A stretch of 64,000 bases of DNA from Pseudomonadaceae bacterium (GCA_030602315.1 JAUVZY010000010.1:1-64000), one strand, 5' to 3'. Numbered from the stretch's first letter, positions 41,339 through 52,193 are shown. Notes: a model not told the origin generated them from the sequence alone. A program made the numbers and translations.

Positions 41339-41632
41339 TCACTGCGCTGCGCGATCGCTGTGCCCGAGCGAGCGCTCCGGGTCGATCAGGTCGCGCACCC
41401 GCTGTTTGAGCACCTTGGCTTCGGGAAAGCCTCCGTCAGCCTTGCGCTCCCACACCTGCTCACCGGCGCAGGTGATGCGAAACACACCACCGGTCCCCGG
41501 CTCGAGCACCACCCGACCAAGCTCCTCGGAAAAGGTGCTGAGCAGCTCCTGCGCCAGCCAGGCGGCACGCAGCATCCACTGGCACTGGCGGCAGTAGGTG
41601 ATGACCACCTCCGGCTTGCCCGACTCGGTCAT
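41339..41632 (-). CDS. SelT/SelW/SelH-family (Rdx) thioredoxin-like protein
   Basis: The 97-residue protein opens with VVITYCRQCQWMLRAAWLAQELL, where the CxxC (CRQC) occupies the position of the Cys-x-x-Sec redox pair in selenoproteins W/T/H. GTGGVFRITCAGEQVWERKADGGFPEAKVLKQ completes the family pattern. A redox role is expected. No Sec codon is needed here. The start ATG at 41632 lies 2 bp after the nadE stop, so the two are probably one transcript. Its stop abuts that of cyaB. Confidence 0.85.
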   Translation of the reverse strand: MTESGKPEVVITYCRQCQWMLRAAWLAQELLSTFSEELGRVVLEPGTGGVFRITCAGEQVWERKADGGFPEAKVLKQRVRDLIDPERSLGHSDRAAQ

Positions 41633-41634
41633 GC

Positions 41635-42462
41635 TCACGGCTCCTTCGGCAACTGGCGCTTGTGCATGGTCTTGTCGTAGGTGCTGACCACGGTCTGGGC
41701 CGATTCATCCGACACTTCGCGCCCCTGCAGGAAGGCGTCGATATCGTGGTAGCTGACGCCATGGGCCAGCTCGTCCGGCTTGCCTGGGTGCAGCTCTTCG
41801 AGATCGGCGGTCGGCACCTTCATCACCAACTGCTCCGGCGCACCCAGCGCACGTGCCAGTTCGCGCACCTGATGCTTGACCAGGCCGGTCAGCGGAGCGA
41901 GATCGCAGGCGCCGTCGCCGAACTTGGTGAAGAACCCCATCACCGCCTCGGCCGCATGATCGGTGCCGATGACCAAGCCGTTGCGGGCATTGGCGATGGT
42001 GTACTGCGCCACCATGCGCATACGAGCCTTGGTGTTGCCCAGGACGAAATCGCGCGTGGCAGGCTTCAGCCCCTCGAGCGCCGCGGTCGCCGCCGCAAGC
42101 GCCTGCACGGCCGGGCCGATATTCACCGTATGGCACTCGTCGGGGCGAATGCAGTCCACGGCCATCTGCGCCTCGTGCTCATCGTGCTGCACTTCGTACG
42201 GCAGACGCACCGCGATGAAGCGATAGTCGTCGCCTTCACCCGCCGCACGCATGCCCTCGACCGCACGCTGGGCCAGCAAGCCAGCAGTGGTCGAATCCAC
42301 GCCTCCACTGATACCGAGCACCAGAGTCTTGAGGCCGGACTCACGCAGACAGCGCTGGATGAAGGCGACCCGACGCTCGATTTCCGCCGCCACGTCCTCC
42401 GGGCCGGCAAAGGGTGGACGGATTTTCAAAGCGGCCGCAATTTCCGGCTGACGACTGTGCAT
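41635..42462 (-). CDS. nadE: Ammonia-dependent NAD+ synthetase
   Basis: The 275-residue N-type ATP pyrophosphatase has the SGGVDST motif ([21 protein letters not shown]), [16 protein letters not shown] and [25 protein letters not shown]. It makes NAD+ from nicotinate adenine dinucleotide using ammonia, with no glutaminase domain. The ATG at 42462 ([14 protein letters not shown]) fits the family. It is divergent from hemN. Confidence 0.96.
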   Translation of the reverse strand: MHSRQPEIAAALKIRPPFAGPEDVAAEIERRVAFIQRCLRESGLKTLVLGISGGVDSTTAGLLAQRAVEGMRAAGEGDDYRFIAVRLPYEVQHDEHEAQMAVDCIRPDECHTVNIGPAVQALAAATAALEGLKPATRDFVLGNTKARMRMVAQYTIANARNGLVIGTDHAAEAVMGFFTKFGDGACDLAPLTGLVKHQVRELARALGAPEQLVMKVPTADLEELHPGKPDELAHGVSYHDIDAFLQGREVSDESAQTVVSTYDKTMHKRQLPKEP

Positions 42463-42571
42463 GCTGTGACTCCTTCTGACCATGAACGGGCGATGATCCA
42501 TACGACCACGCCCGCGCCAAATCGGGTGAACGGTGCGCCAATCCTCGCCCCCGGACGCCGCAAGGGCAAGC

Positions 42572-42585
42572 TTGATACAGGTCAA
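42572..42585 (+). promoter_or_regulatory. Anr box of the hemN promoter
   Basis: TTGATACAGGTCAA is one base from the FNR/Anr consensus TTGAT-N4-ATCAA. A -10-like TATCAT lies at 42608-42613, so the predicted start near 42620 places the box at about -41.5, the class II activator position. The anr gene itself is two genes away. Confidence 0.8.
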
Positions 42586-42644
42586 AACCGGGCTTGACGG
42601 GCGCTTCTATCATCGGCGCCAAGCCTACCCAACCCGAGACCGCC

Positions 42645-44027
42645 ATGCTCGAGTCCATCCGCTGGGATACCGAATTGATCCGTCGCTACGATCAAGCCGG
42701 GCCCCGCTATACCTCCTATCCCACGGCGGTACAGTTCAACGGCAGGATCGGCTCCTTCGACCTTCTGCACGCCCTGCGTGAAAGCCGCCAGGCGCGGCGT
42801 CCGCTATCGCTGTATGTGCATCTGCCCTTCTGCGCCAACATCTGCTACTTCTGCGGCTGCAACAAGGTGATCACCGCAGACCGCCAGCGCGCCATCCCCT
42901 ACCTGCAGCAGCTCAAGCGTGAAATCGAGTTGATCGCCTGCCACCTCTCCCCCGATCAGCCGGTCGAACAGCTGCACCTGGGCGGTGGCACGCCGACCTT
43001 TCTCGAGCACCAGCAGCTGCGCGATCTGATGACCCACCTGCGCAGCCACTTCCTGCTGGTCGACAGCAAGGCCAGCGACTTCAGCGTAGAGATCGACCCG
43101 CGCGAGGCGAACTGGCCGACCATGGGCCTGTTGCGCGAGCTGGGCTTCAACCGCATCAGCCTGGGTGTGCAGGATCTCGATCCGCAGGTACAGGCCGCGG
43201 TCAACCGGGTGCAAAGCCTCGAACAGATCCGCGCGGTCGTCGATGCCGCCAGAACCCTGCACTTCCGCTCGCTGAGCGTTGATCTGATCTACGGCCTGCC
43301 ACTGCAGACGCCGGCCAGCTTCGCCCAGACCTTGCAGGCGGTGATCGAGCTGCAACCCGACCGCCTCTCGCTGTTCAACTACGCCCACCTGCCGCAACGC
43401 TTCGCCCCGCAACGGCGGATCGACGCCGCCGACCTGCCCGACCCGGCAGCGAAGCTCGAGATGTTCCAGCAGAGCATCGAAGCCCTCACGCGCGCCGGTT
43501 ATCGCTACATCGGCATGGATCATTTCGCATTGCCGGACGATGACCTGGCCATCGCCCAGGAAGACGGCACCCTGCAACGCAACTTCCAGGGCTACACCAC
43601 TCACGGTCACTGCGACCTGATCGGGCTGGGCGTCTCGGCGATCAGCCAGATCGGTGACCTGTACTGCCAGAACCAGACCGACCTGGCGGCCTATCAGGAG
43701 TCACTGTCACAAGGCCAGCTGGCCACCCAGCGCGGCCTGCGCTGCTCGGCCGACGACCGCCTCCGCCGCAGCGTCATCCAGAGCCTGATGTGTACCTTTC
43801 ATCTGGATATCGGGGCCCTGGAACGCGCCCACGGGGTGGATTTCCGCAGTTATTTTGCCAGCGCCTGGCCTGCGCTTGAGCAGATGGCCGGCGACGGCCT
43901 GCTCACCCTCTCTCCTAGCGAAATCAAGGTGTTACCCGCAGGCCGCCTGCTCATTCGCGTCATTTGCATGCAGTTCGACCATTACCTTTCCCATGAGGCT
44001 GACGAGCGTTATTCCCGGGTGATCTAA
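42645..44027 (+). CDS. hemN: Oxygen-independent coproporphyrinogen III oxidase
   Basis: The 460-residue radical-SAM enzyme has the cluster motif CANICYFCGCNKV (Cx3CxxC) near residue 62-70. LHLGGGTPTFL and SVEIDPREANWPT follow, both typical of genuine HemN rather than HemW. It decarboxylates coproporphyrinogen III for anaerobic haem synthesis. The ATG at 42645 (MLESIRWDTELIRRYDQAGPR) is the family start. The upstream Anr box fits oxygen-limited induction. Confidence 0.97.
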   Translation: MLESIRWDTELIRRYDQAGPRYTSYPTAVQFNGRIGSFDLLHALRESRQARRPLSLYVHLPFCANICYFCGCNKVITADRQRAIPYLQQLKREIELIACHLSPDQPVEQLHLGGGTPTFLEHQQLRDLMTHLRSHFLLVDSKASDFSVEIDPREANWPTMGLLRELGFNRISLGVQDLDPQVQAAVNRVQSLEQIRAVVDAARTLHFRSLSVDLIYGLPLQTPASFAQTLQAVIELQPDRLSLFNYAHLPQRFAPQRRIDAADLPDPAAKLEMFQQSIEALTRAGYRYIGMDHFALPDDDLAIAQEDGTLQRNFQGYTTHGHCDLIGLGVSAISQIGDLYCQNQTDLAAYQESLSQGQLATQRGLRCSADDRLRRSVIQSLMCTFHLDIGALERAHGVDFRSYFASAWPALEQMAGDGLLTLSPSEIKVLPAGRLLIRVICMQFDHYLSHEADERYSRVI

Positions 44028-44140
44028 AACACACTGACGGACAGCGAAGGATTTTGTCGTGCCCGCTTTTGGTCGATTGGCCAGAAGGGTTTTGGTGCGT
44101 TAATCTTCGTCGCTGTAGACCGGCTCTCAGGTGAAAGGGT

Positions 44141-44878
44141 ATGCCCGAAACGATCAAGCTACGCGCTCAGCGTCAGGCTCACTGCAAGGAATGCAGCCTC
44201 TCTGCACTGTGTCTGCCTCTGTCTCTCAACCTGCAAGACATGGACGCGCTTGATCAGATCGTCAAACGTGGCCGCCCGCTGAAGAAGGGCGAAGTGTTGT
44301 TCCGCCAGGGTGACGGCTTTGCCTCGGTGTTCGCCGTTCGCTCCGGTGCACTGCGTACCTTCAGCGTGACCGACTCGGGCGAGGAGCAGATCACCGGCTT
44401 CCACCTGCCGAGCGAACTGGTCGGGCTGTCCGGCATGGATACCGAAAGCTACCCGGTCACCGCCCAGGCCCTGGAAACCACCTCGGTCTGCGAAATTCCG
44501 TTCGACCGTCTGGATGAGCTGAGCGTGATGCTGCCGCAACTGCGTCGCCAGCTGATGCGCATCATGAGCCGCGAGATCCGCGACGACCAGCAGATGATGC
44601 TGCTGCTCTCCAAGAAGAGCGCCGACGAGCGCATCGCCACCTTCCTCATCAACCTCTCCGCACGCTTCAGCGCCCGCGGCTTTTCGGCCAACCAGTTCCG
44701 CCTGTCGATGTCGCGCAACGAGATCGGCAACTTTCTCGGCCTGGCGGTGGAAACCGTTTCCCGCGTCTTCACCCGCTTCCAGCAGAGCGGCATGATCGAG
44801 GCCGAAGGCAAGGAAGTGCGGATTGTCGATTACCTCGCGCTGTGCGCGCTGGCAGGTGGCACGGCGGAAAACAGCTGA
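44141..44878 (+). CDS. anr: Anaerobic regulator Anr (FNR family)
   Basis: The 245-residue CRP/FNR regulator has the N-terminal cysteines C15, C18 and C24 ([11 protein letters not shown]) plus C117, matching the four 4Fe-4S ligands of FNR. Its recognition helix is [15 protein letters not shown] with the E..SR residues that read TTGAT half-sites. It activates genes of anaerobic and denitrifying life, including probably hemN next door. AAAGGGT precedes the ATG. No Anr box is obvious in its own 113-bp upstream gap. Confidence 0.97.
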   Translation: MPETIKLRAQRQAHCKECSLSALCLPLSLNLQDMDALDQIVKRGRPLKKGEVLFRQGDGFASVFAVRSGALRTFSVTDSGEEQITGFHLPSELVGLSGMDTESYPVTAQALETTSVCEIPFDRLDELSVMLPQLRRQLMRIMSREIRDDQQMMLLLSKKSADERIATFLINLSARFSARGFSANQFRLSMSRNEIGNFLGLAVETVSRVFTRFQQSGMIEAEGKEVRIVDYLALCALAGGTAENS

Positions 44879-44889
44879 GGGCGGCCGGC

Positions 44890-45438
44890 ATGATCTTCGA
44901 TGAATTCGTCATCAAGTCACTGGTGCGTCCGATCGTCGATTTCCCCAAGCCGGGCGTGGTGTTTCGTGACATCACCCCGCTGTTCCGCTCGCCCAAGGCG
45001 GCCCGCATGGTGGTGGACGGCCTGGTGCAGCGTTATGTCGAATCCGACTTCAGCCATGTCGGCGCGCTCGACGCCCGTGGTTTTCTGCTGGGTGCGGTGG
45101 TTGCCCGGGAGCTGAACAAGCCCCTGGTGCTGTTTCGCAAGCAGGGCAAGCTGCCCGGCGCGGTGGTGAGCGAGTCGTACACCACCGAGTACGGCAGTGC
45201 CTATCTTGAAGTGCAGGCCGACAGCCTGGCGCCCGGTGATTCCGTCCTGTTGCTGGACGATCTAATCGCCACCGGCGGGACGATGCTGGCTGCCGCGAGC
45301 CTGATCCGGCGCATGGGCGCACATGTCGCCGAGGCCGCGGCCATCATCGACCTGCCCGAACTCGGCGGCACACGCCGCCTGCAGGACATCGGCATCGCCA
45401 CCTTCACCCTCACCGCCTTCGGCCTCGACGAGCGCTAA
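44890..45438 (+). CDS. apt: Adenine phosphoribosyltransferase
   Basis: The 182-residue type I PRTase has the PRPP-binding motif [14 protein letters not shown] and [16 protein letters not shown], typical of Apt. It salvages adenine to AMP. The ATG at 44890 lies 11 bp after the anr stop, so it is probably co-transcribed with anr. Confidence 0.97.
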   Translation: MIFDEFVIKSLVRPIVDFPKPGVVFRDITPLFRSPKAARMVVDGLVQRYVESDFSHVGALDARGFLLGAVVARELNKPLVLFRKQGKLPGAVVSESYTTEYGSAYLEVQADSLAPGDSVLLLDDLIATGGTMLAAASLIRRMGAHVAEAAAIIDLPELGGTRRLQDIGIATFTLTAFGLDER

Positions 45439-45447
45439 CCGCTGCCT

Positions 45448-46140
45448 TTACGGGCAATCGCTGCCCTCGGCCAGCATACGCGCCTGAAAGGCCACTTCGT
45501 TGAACCACTTGCGGCCGATGGCCTGCGACAGTCTCGATCGGTCCACCAGCGGCTGCAAGGCCGACTGCAAGGCGACATCCTCGGCGAGTACGCGAAAGGT
45601 GATCGCCAACTCTGGCAGTGGCGGTAGCGTGCGCGCGCAACCCTGCCACTCGGGCAAGCTCAGCAGGTGCTCCAATAACAGTCGGTCCTCGATCACCGCT
45701 ATGCACTGCTTGCGCCGCAAACCCGCCAGCGCATGGGCGCTGCTGGGATAGGTCTTGGCGCTGGCCTGAAAGCGTTCGGCAAAAACCGCCCCGTAGGGGC
45801 TGCCTTCGACGATACAGAACGTCTGCCCGGCAAGCTTGCGCAGATCGGCAATCCCGCCCTGGCGCCATGTGAGTGCGGCCGGCTCGCTCTTGTAGTACGC
45901 CAGCCCCTGATCCAGCGGCCCCATCCAGACATCCGCTTGATCGCGCCGCTCGACCAGCTGCACCGGCCGGCCGAGCTGCTGCGCCCAATGGCGCACCAGT
46001 TCATGCTCGTAACGCTGCGCACCGGGCACAGACAACGGTCTCATGGTGCCCACCAGACTGACGCGCAGCGGCTCCTGCGCGGCCACAAGCGGTGCCGTGC
46101 CGGCAATCCATAACAGCAACCAGACGATACAGGCGCGCAT
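45448..46140 (-). CDS. Orphan periplasmic solute-binding-like protein
   Basis: The 230-residue protein starts with a signal peptide (ACIVWLLLWIAGTAPLVAA). The rest has the layout of a family-3 extracellular solute-binding domain (VSLVGTMRPLSVPGAQRYEHELVRHWAQQL; GQTFCIVEGSPYGAVFAERFQ). No transporter, kinase or transglycosylase is fused to it or lies beside it. Two cysteine pairs may form disulfides. Ligand unknown; it could feed a distant ABC transporter or act as a sensor. It converges on apt with a 9-bp gap and follows recR after 259 bp with no gene. Confidence 0.75.
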   Translation of the reverse strand: MRACIVWLLLWIAGTAPLVAAQEPLRVSLVGTMRPLSVPGAQRYEHELVRHWAQQLGRPVQLVERRDQADVWMGPLDQGLAYYKSEPAALTWRQGGIADLRKLAGQTFCIVEGSPYGAVFAERFQASAKTYPSSAHALAGLRRKQCIAVIEDRLLLEHLLSLPEWQGCARTLPPLPELAITFRVLAEDVALQSALQPLVDRSRLSQAIGRKWFNEVAFQARMLAEGSDCP

Positions 46141-46399
46141 GCAAAGCCCTCGTGCGGGTGTCAGCGCAGCATCCGCTGCGTGGGCTCGCTCGCTGCAATA
46201 CGCGGCGGCGCCCATGCTTGCACCGACAGCGCCAGCTTCAAGAATGCTGCAAGGTTTTGCACCAAGCAGCCGCCGGCTCTCCCCACCGCAGGCGCTGTCA
46301 GCAATGCGCGGGCTTGATCAGGCACGCGCGCAGAACGCGCCGCGATTCGGTCGGGACGCGAGCCGATGGCTTGCGGCCCCGCTGCACTGGCCCACCCTG

Positions 46400-46999
46400 T
46401 CAAAGCTGCATGGGCTTGCGACCGGCGAACGCGTGGGCCAGGGTGCCGCCATCGACCATCTCCAGCTCGCCGCCCAGCGGCACCCCGTGGGCGATGCGAC
46501 TGACCGTGAGCCCCTTGGGCAGCAGCAGCTGAGCGATGTAGTGCGCGGTGGCCTCGCCTTCGACGGTCGGGTTGGTCGCCAGAATGACCTCCTCGACGCC
46601 GCCCTCAGCGATCCGCGACAGCAGCTCGGGAATGCCGATTGCCTCCGGGCCCAGACCATCGAGCGGCGACAGATGCCCCTTCAGCACGAAGAAGCGCCCG
46701 CGAAAGCCGGTCTGATCGATGGCAAATACATCCATCGGACTTTGCACCACGCACAGCAATTCGTCCTGCCGGCGCGGATCGGCGCACTGCGGGCAAAGCT
46801 CGTCTTCACTGAGCGTGCGGCAACGCTGGCAGTAACCCACTCCCTCCATCGCCGCCGCCAGCGCCTGGGACAGACGCGAGCCACCGGCGCGATCCCGCTC
46901 CAGCAGGTGCAGGGCCATACGCTGCGCGCTCTTCGGCCCGACACCCGGCAACACACGCAGCGCGTCGATCAACTGGCGAATCAGGGGGGAAAAGGACAT
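46400..46999 (-). CDS. recR: Recombination mediator protein RecR
   Basis: The 199-residue protein has a helix-hairpin-helix ([20 protein letters not shown]), a four-cysteine zinc finger ([16 protein letters not shown]) and a Toprim domain ([31 protein letters not shown]). With RecF and RecO it loads RecA on gaps. The ATG at 46999 ([14 protein letters not shown]) fits the family. It is third in the dnaX-ybaB-recR run. Confidence 0.97.
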   Translation of the reverse strand: MSFSPLIRQLIDALRVLPGVGPKSAQRMALHLLERDRAGGSRLSQALAAAMEGVGYCQRCRTLSEDELCPQCADPRRQDELLCVVQSPMDVFAIDQTGFRGRFFVLKGHLSPLDGLGPEAIGIPELLSRIAEGGVEEVILATNPTVEGEATAHYIAQLLLPKGLTVSRIAHGVPLGGELEMVDGGTLAHAFAGRKPMQL

Positions 47000-47077
47000 G
47001 GGAAGCGAACCGAGGAGATTGAACGGAGGCCGCGGCAAAGGCAGGACTGTACGGCGGCTGGCAGCCCGGGTGAACAC

Positions 47078-47114
47078 GGCTTGCAGCCGCGGACCGCTGC
47101 CCACGGCTGCAAGC
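47078..47114. repeat. Inverted repeat between recR and ybaB
   Basis: GCTTGCAGCCG (47079-47089) and CGGCTGCAAGC (47104-47114) form a perfect 11-bp inverted repeat with a 14-nt loop, 7 bp past the ybaB stop. It shares the GCTTGCAGC core with the repeats near hisC and elsewhere. There is no T tract, so it is more likely a REP-like element than an intrinsic terminator. Confidence 0.65.
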
Positions 47115-47121
47115 TGCTACA

Positions 47122-47448
47122 TCAGAACGGCATCTTGAAGCCCGGCGGCAGCTGCATGCCGGCGGTCATGCCAGCCATCTTCTGCTGGCTGTTCTGCTCG
47201 ACCTTGCGCACGGCATCGTTCACCGCGGCCGCGATCAGGTCTTCCAGCACTTCCTTGTCTTCCTGCATCAGGCTGTCGTCGAGGCTGATGCGCTTGACGT
47301 CATGGCGACCGGTCATCACCACGCTGACCAGGCCGGCGCCGGACTGACCGGTCACTTCGGCGTTCGCCAGCTCTTCCTGCATCTTCTGCATCTTTTCCTG
47401 CATCTGCTGGGCCTGCTTCATCAGGCCGGCCATGCCACCTTTCATCAT
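47122..47448 (-). CDS. ybaB: YbaB/EbfC nucleoid-associated protein
   Basis: The 108-residue protein has the YbaB coiled-coil start ([20 protein letters not shown]) and the conserved [20 protein letters not shown] core. It binds DNA as a dimer. It lies between dnaX (10 bp upstream) and recR, an order conserved across many bacteria. Confidence 0.95.
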   Translation of the reverse strand: MMKGGMAGLMKQAQQMQEKMQKMQEELANAEVTGQSGAGLVSVVMTGRHDVKRISLDDSLMQEDKEVLEDLIAAAVNDAVRKVEQNSQQKMAGMTAGMQLPPGFKMPF

Positions 47449-47458
47449 GTGATTTCCC

Positions 47459-49447
47459 TCAGGGTTCGGTGTGTTCGATGGGTTCGATGGTGCCTTCCCG
47501 TATGACCGCGCCAAACTGCGCAATCAACTGCTGCACCACAGGATCGGTGTGAATGGAGCGCTCGGCGGCCTTTTGCCGCTCGTGTCGCTTGCGTGCCGCC
47601 GCCTGGGCCGGGGTTTCCTGCTCCGGCTTGACCAGCTCGATGCGCAGATCGAGGGTGCGCCCCAGATGCTGGTTCAGCGCCTCGTTCAACCGCCGCTGCT
47701 GGGTGGCGTTGAACAGCGCACTGTGGTCGGGGTCCAGGTGCAACAGCCAATGGTCGCCCTGCGCCGCGATCAGCGTGCAGTTGGCGGCGATGCTGTTGGT
47801 CAACCCGCCAAGGCCCAGCTGCGGCAACAGCGCGATCCACTCGGCCGCCAGACCGGTGGCGGGCGTGCTGGCCGGCAGCGGCTCGGGCTCGGCCGCCGGC
47901 TCGCGGGCCTCCTCGGCGAAGTGCTCGAGATAGGCCTCGGCCTGGGTCTCGACCTGAAAATAATCTTCCTCGCTGAACGGCGGTTCCTCGTCGTCAGGTT
48001 CCGCGACCGGCACCACCTCGGCCACCGGTGCAGGGTGTGGCGGCGCAGCGTCAGGCTTGGCCGCTTCGCTGACCGCAACGGGCGCCGTCGACGGCGGCTC
48101 GTCCCAGGGCACGTCGACCTTCTCGACCTCGGCCACCGGCGGCTCGACGGGCGACGGCTCGGGCGCCAGGGCGGCAGGCGACGGATGGCTGGGCAGCGGC
48201 TGCGACACCGCCGGCGCCGGCTCGGCAGACGCTGCGGGTGACGGCGCAACCGCCGCAGGCGGCGGCACCGGCGGCGCGCTGGCCACCGGGCGGCTCGGGG
48301 AATCAGACGTGGCCGGGCTGATTCCCAGGGTCTTTAGCGGCGTTCGCGGCGCATTCGGGTTATCCGCCGGACGAAACGCCAGCATGCGCAGCAGCACCAT
48401 CTCGAAGCCGCTGCGCGGATCGGGGGCCAGCGGCAGGTCGCGCCGGCCGATCAGGCCCATCTGGTAGTAGAACTGCACGTCCTCGGCGGGTAGCGCCTGG
48501 GCCAGCGCCAGCACGCGCTCGCGGTCCCCCTGGCCGTTGTCCACCGCCTCCGGCAGCAGCTGGGCCACCGCCACGCGGTGCAGCACGTTGAGCATCTCAG
48601 CCAGCACCCCGCCCCAGTCCGGCCCCTGCTCGGCCAGCTGGCGCACCGCCTCGAGCAGCGCGCGGGCGTCGCCTTCGAGCAGCGCCTGCAGCACGCCATA
48701 GACCTGGCCGTGATCGAGGGTGCCGAGCATCGCCCGCACGTCGGCGGCCAGCACCTTGCCCTCGCCGAAGGCGATGGCCTGGTCGGTCAGGCTCATGGCA
48801 TCGCGCATCGAGCCGTCGGCGGCGCGGCCGAGCAGCCACAGGGCGTCTTCCTCGAAGGGGATGTTTTCGGCGGTCAGCACATGGGTGAGGTGCTCGACCA
48901 CCCGCTCTGGCGGCATGTTCTTCAGGGAGAACTGCAGACAGCGCGAGAGGATGGTGACCGGCAGCTTCTGCGGGTCGGTGGTGGCGAGCAGGAACTTGAC
49001 GTGCGGCGGCGGCTCTTCGAGGGTCTTGAGCAGCGCGTTGAACGAGTGGGTGGAGAGCATGTGCACCTCGTCGATGAGGTACACCTTGTAGCGGCCACGG
49101 CTGGGCGCGTACTGCACGTTGTCCAGCAGCTCGCGGGTGTCTTCCACCTTGGTGCGGCTGGCGGCGTCGACTTCGATCAGGTCGACGAAACGGCCTTCAT
49201 CGATCTCCCGACAGGTACCGCATTGCCCGCACGGCGTGGAGCTGATGCCGGTCTCGCAGTTCAGGCACTTGGCGATGATTCGCGCGATGGTGGTCTTGCC
49301 CACCCCGCGGGTGCCGGTGAACAGGTAGGCGTGGTGCAGGCGCTGGTTGTCCAGCGCGTTGATCAGGGCCTTGAGCACATGGGTCTGCCCGACCATTTCG
49401 CGGAACGAGCGCGGACGCCATTTTCGAGCCAGAACCTGATAACTCAT
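47459..49447 (-). CDS. dnaX: DNA polymerase III tau (gamma/tau) subunit
   Basis: The 662-residue clamp-loader ATPase starts [20 protein letters not shown]. It has the P-loop GTRGVGKTT, the zinc-binding [19 protein letters not shown], the Walker [10 protein letters not shown] and sensor 1 [10 protein letters not shown]. Residues from about 370 to 540 are a Pro/Ala-rich linker with acidic patches, and the C-terminal domain should bind the polymerase alpha subunit. The coding strand has no A-AAA-AAG slippery heptamer, so the E. coli route to the short gamma form is not available here. Confidence 0.96.
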   Translation of the reverse strand: MSYQVLARKWRPRSFREMVGQTHVLKALINALDNQRLHHAYLFTGTRGVGKTTIARIIAKCLNCETGISSTPCGQCGTCREIDEGRFVDLIEVDAASRTKVEDTRELLDNVQYAPSRGRYKVYLIDEVHMLSTHSFNALLKTLEEPPPHVKFLLATTDPQKLPVTILSRCLQFSLKNMPPERVVEHLTHVLTAENIPFEEDALWLLGRAADGSMRDAMSLTDQAIAFGEGKVLAADVRAMLGTLDHGQVYGVLQALLEGDARALLEAVRQLAEQGPDWGGVLAEMLNVLHRVAVAQLLPEAVDNGQGDRERVLALAQALPAEDVQFYYQMGLIGRRDLPLAPDPRSGFEMVLLRMLAFRPADNPNAPRTPLKTLGISPATSDSPSRPVASAPPVPPPAAVAPSPAASAEPAPAVSQPLPSHPSPAALAPEPSPVEPPVAEVEKVDVPWDEPPSTAPVAVSEAAKPDAAPPHPAPVAEVVPVAEPDDEEPPFSEEDYFQVETQAEAYLEHFAEEAREPAAEPEPLPASTPATGLAAEWIALLPQLGLGGLTNSIAANCTLIAAQGDHWLLHLDPDHSALFNATQQRRLNEALNQHLGRTLDLRIELVKPEQETPAQAAARKRHERQKAAERSIHTDPVVQQLIAQFGAVIREGTIEPIEHTEP

Positions 49448-49527
49448 AACACCATCGCGGGATGCTGCAGAAAGGGGGTAATCCTAGGGCCTGACGGCAT
49501 TTATTTCCATGGCTGCGTCGGTGCCGC

Positions 49528-50673
49528 TCAGCACAAGCGGGCGCCGAGGGCCCGCACCACGCGGGCCAGCGCCGGGTCGTCACCGCTCAGGCTGACCTCG
49601 AGCCCGTCGATCTCCCGGCGCACCGGGTAATGCTTGCGCAGCTGGTCGAAGGCGACCCGACGCACCTCGGCGTCGCCGCGCAGGGTGCGGCGAAAGTCGG
49701 CATCGTCACGGCGCGGGTCGTAGACCGCACGGCACAGGGTCGCCAGCAACGCGGCCGGCGTCACCGTCTCGCTGAACGCCATGCGCCGCAACGCGGGCCG
49801 TGGCATCAGTTCGTCCAGCTCGACCTCAATCGGCAAGCCGCGCGCGGTGCAGAAGGCGCGGTAGATCTGCGCCGTGCCGCGCAGCTTGCCCTCCAGGCTG
49901 TAACCGGCGATGTGCGGGGTGGCCAGACGGCACAGCGCGGCCAGCGCCGGGTCGACCTGCGGCTCGCCCTCCCACACATCCAGCACCACCTGCAGATCCG
50001 GCCGCTGCAGCAGCAGAAGCTCGCGCAGCGCGCGATTGTCCAGCACCGCCCCACGGCTGGCATTGATCAGCCAGGCTCCCGGCTGAAGCCGGGCCAGACG
50101 CGCCTGATCGAGCAGGTGGTAGGTCGCCTGCTCGCCTTCGCGGGTCAGCGGCGTGTGCAGGCTGATCACGTCACACTCGGCCAGCACGTCATCGAGCGTG
50201 ACGAAATCGCCGCCCTCGCGCGCCTGTCGCGGCGGGTCGCAGACGCGCACGTCCCAGCCCAGCCCGCGCAGCACGTCGACCAGACGACCACCCACCTGCC
50301 CCGCGCCGACCACGCCAAAGCACTTGTCAGACAGACACTGGCCAGTGCCTTCGGCCAGGGCCAGCAGGCTGCCGAGCACGTAGTCGACCACACCGCGCGC
50401 GTTGCACCCTGGCGCGCTGGCCCAGTCGATGCCGGCTTCGGCGAAGTAATCCAGGTCCAGGTGATCGGTGCCGATGGTGCAGGTACCGACGAAACGCACC
50501 GACGTTCCTTCCAGCAGGGCGCGGTCGACGCGGGTCACCGAGCGCACCAGGAGCACCTCGCAATCCTCCAGCGCCGCGCGATCGATGGCCCGCCCTGGCA
50601 GGCGATGGATCTCGCCGAACGCGGCGAAGAACGCCTCGACCAGCGGAATGTTTTCATCGGCAAGAATTCGCAT
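49528..50673 (-). CDS. pdxB: Erythronate-4-phosphate dehydrogenase
   Basis: The 381-residue D-2-hydroxyacid dehydrogenase has the NAD motif [20 protein letters not shown], the active-site region [15 protein letters not shown] and [18 protein letters not shown]-terminal dimerisation domain distinguishes PdxB from other members. It performs the second step of pyridoxal phosphate synthesis, and SerC (9.2-10.3 kb) is the next enzyme. It is divergent from the MATE pump gene. Confidence 0.95.
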   Translation of the reverse strand: MRILADENIPLVEAFFAAFGEIHRLPGRAIDRAALEDCEVLLVRSVTRVDRALLEGTSVRFVGTCTIGTDHLDLDYFAEAGIDWASAPGCNARGVVDYVLGSLLALAEGTGQCLSDKCFGVVGAGQVGGRLVDVLRGLGWDVRVCDPPRQAREGGDFVTLDDVLAECDVISLHTPLTREGEQATYHLLDQARLARLQPGAWLINASRGAVLDNRALRELLLLQRPDLQVVLDVWEGEPQVDPALAALCRLATPHIAGYSLEGKLRGTAQIYRAFCTARGLPIEVELDELMPRPALRRMAFSETVTPAALLATLCRAVYDPRRDDADFRRTLRGDAEVRRVAFDQLRKHYPVRREIDGLEVSLSGDDPALARVVRALGARLC

Positions 50674-50804
50674 GGGGCAGCTCCGATCAGAATGGCGCGC
50701 ATTGTACGGGCGTGCGACGGCCGAGTTCGAGCCGACCGATGACCGTCCTTCCGAGCGCTGCCCGCGCGGAGTAGACTCGCCCGCCCTGCCCCACGGACCG
50801 CCGC

Positions 50805-52193
50805 ATGCCCAGACGCCAGCGCATCCGCGCCGAACTGCGCGCCCTGCTTCTGCTCGCCCTGCCGATCATGATCGGCCAGCTGGCACACACCGCCATGGGT
50901 TTCGTCGACACCCTGATGGCCGGTCGTGTCGGTCCGGCCGACCTGGCCGCCGTGGCGCTGGGCAACTCGCTGTGGATCCCGGCCTACCTGTTCATGACCG
51001 GGGTGATCCTGGCCACCACGCCCAAGGTCGCCCACCATTTCGGTGCCGGCGAGCAGCCACGCATCGGCCCGCTGGTGCGCCAGGCGCTGTGGCTCGGCCT
51101 GGCGGCGGGACTGTTGAGCGCCCTGGCGCTGTGGAATGCCGAGCCGGTGCTGCATCTGATGGGCGTCGAACCGAGCCTGATCGGACCGACCATGGGCTAC
51201 CTGCGTGCGGTGGCCTGCGGCTTTCCCGCGGTGGCGCTGTATCAGGTGCTGCGCGCCTACAGCGACGGGCTCGGGCATACCCGGCCGAGCATGGTGATCG
51301 GCCTCCTGGGCCTGGCCCTGAATGTGCCGCTCAACTACATCTTCATCTACGGCAAGCTCGGCGTGCCGGCGATGGGCGGGGTCGGCTGCGGCTGGGCCAC
51401 CGCGCTGGTGATGGGTTTCATGTTCGCCGGCATGCTGTTCTGGGTACGCCGCGCCGGGTACTACCGCCCGTGTGGGCTGTTCGAGCGCTTCGAGCGGCCG
51501 GCCGCGGCGGTGATCCGCCAGCTGCTCGCCATCGGCCTGCCGATCGGCGTGGCGATTCTCGCCGAGGTCAGCATCTTCTCGGTGATCGCCCTGCTGATCG
51601 CCGGACTCGGCGCCACGGTGGTGGCCGGGCATCAGATCGCGCTCAATTTCACCTCGCTGATCTTCATGATTCCGCTGTCGCTGGGCATGGCCGTCACCGT
51701 GCGCGTCGGCCAGGCGCTGGGGCGCCAGGCGCCGCGCGATGCGCGCTTCATCGCCGGGCTCGGTGTCGGCGTGGCGCTGGCCTTCGCCTGTGTTTCGGCG
51801 AGCCTGATGTGGCTTTTCAGCGAATCGATCGCGCGGATCTACACCACCGACGCCGAGGTGATCGCCATCGCCTCGCTGCTGCTGGTCTATGCCGCGCTGT
51901 TCCAGTTTTCCGACGCCACCCAGGTGACCGCCGCCGGCGCGCTGCGTGGTTACCAGGACACCCGGGTGACCATGCTCTGCACCCTGCTGGCTTACTGGGG
52001 CATCGGCCTGCCGCTGGGCTATGCGCTGGGGCTGAGCGACTGGCTGGGCGCGCCCCAGGGCCCGGCCGGGCTCTGGCAGGGGCTGATCGCGGGGCTGACC
52101 TGCGCGGCGCTGCTGCTCGGGCTGCGTCTGGTGCGCAGCGCCCGACGCGCGATCCGCAGCCGAGAGCGAGCAAAAGCGGCGCTCAGCTCCTGA
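50805..52193 (+). CDS. MATE-family multidrug efflux pump (NorM/PmpM type)
   Basis: The 462-residue membrane protein has twelve predicted helices in two similar halves. [22 protein letters not shown] and, in the second half, [25 protein letters not shown] are the repeated starts, and [24 protein letters not shown] is typical of the NorM branch. It should export cationic drugs coupled to sodium or protons. A weak TTCCGA/TAGACT promoter (17-bp spacer) lies just upstream. Its end overlaps the convergent TSUP gene by 11 bp. Confidence 0.92.
   Translation: MPRRQRIRAELRALLLLALPIMIGQLAHTAMGFVDTLMAGRVGPADLAAVALGNSLWIPAYLFMTGVILATTPKVAHHFGAGEQPRIGPLVRQALWLGLAAGLLSALALWNAEPVLHLMGVEPSLIGPTMGYLRAVACGFPAVALYQVLRAYSDGLGHTRPSMVIGLLGLALNVPLNYIFIYGKLGVPAMGGVGCGWATALVMGFMFAGMLFWVRRAGYYRPCGLFERFERPAAAVIRQLLAIGLPIGVAILAEVSIFSVIALLIAGLGATVVAGHQIALNFTSLIFMIPLSLGMAVTVRVGQALGRQAPRDARFIAGLGVGVALAFACVSASLMWLFSESIARIYTTDAEVIAIASLLLVYAALFQFSDATQVTAAGALRGYQDTRVTMLCTLLAYWGIGLPLGYALGLSDWLGAPQGPAGLWQGLIAGLTCAALLLGLRLVRSARRAIRSRERAKAALSS

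Noticed and set aside
44248-44263. TTGATCAGATCGTCAA as an Anr box
   Set aside because: The half-sites are separated by 6 rather than 4 bases and it lies inside the anr coding region.
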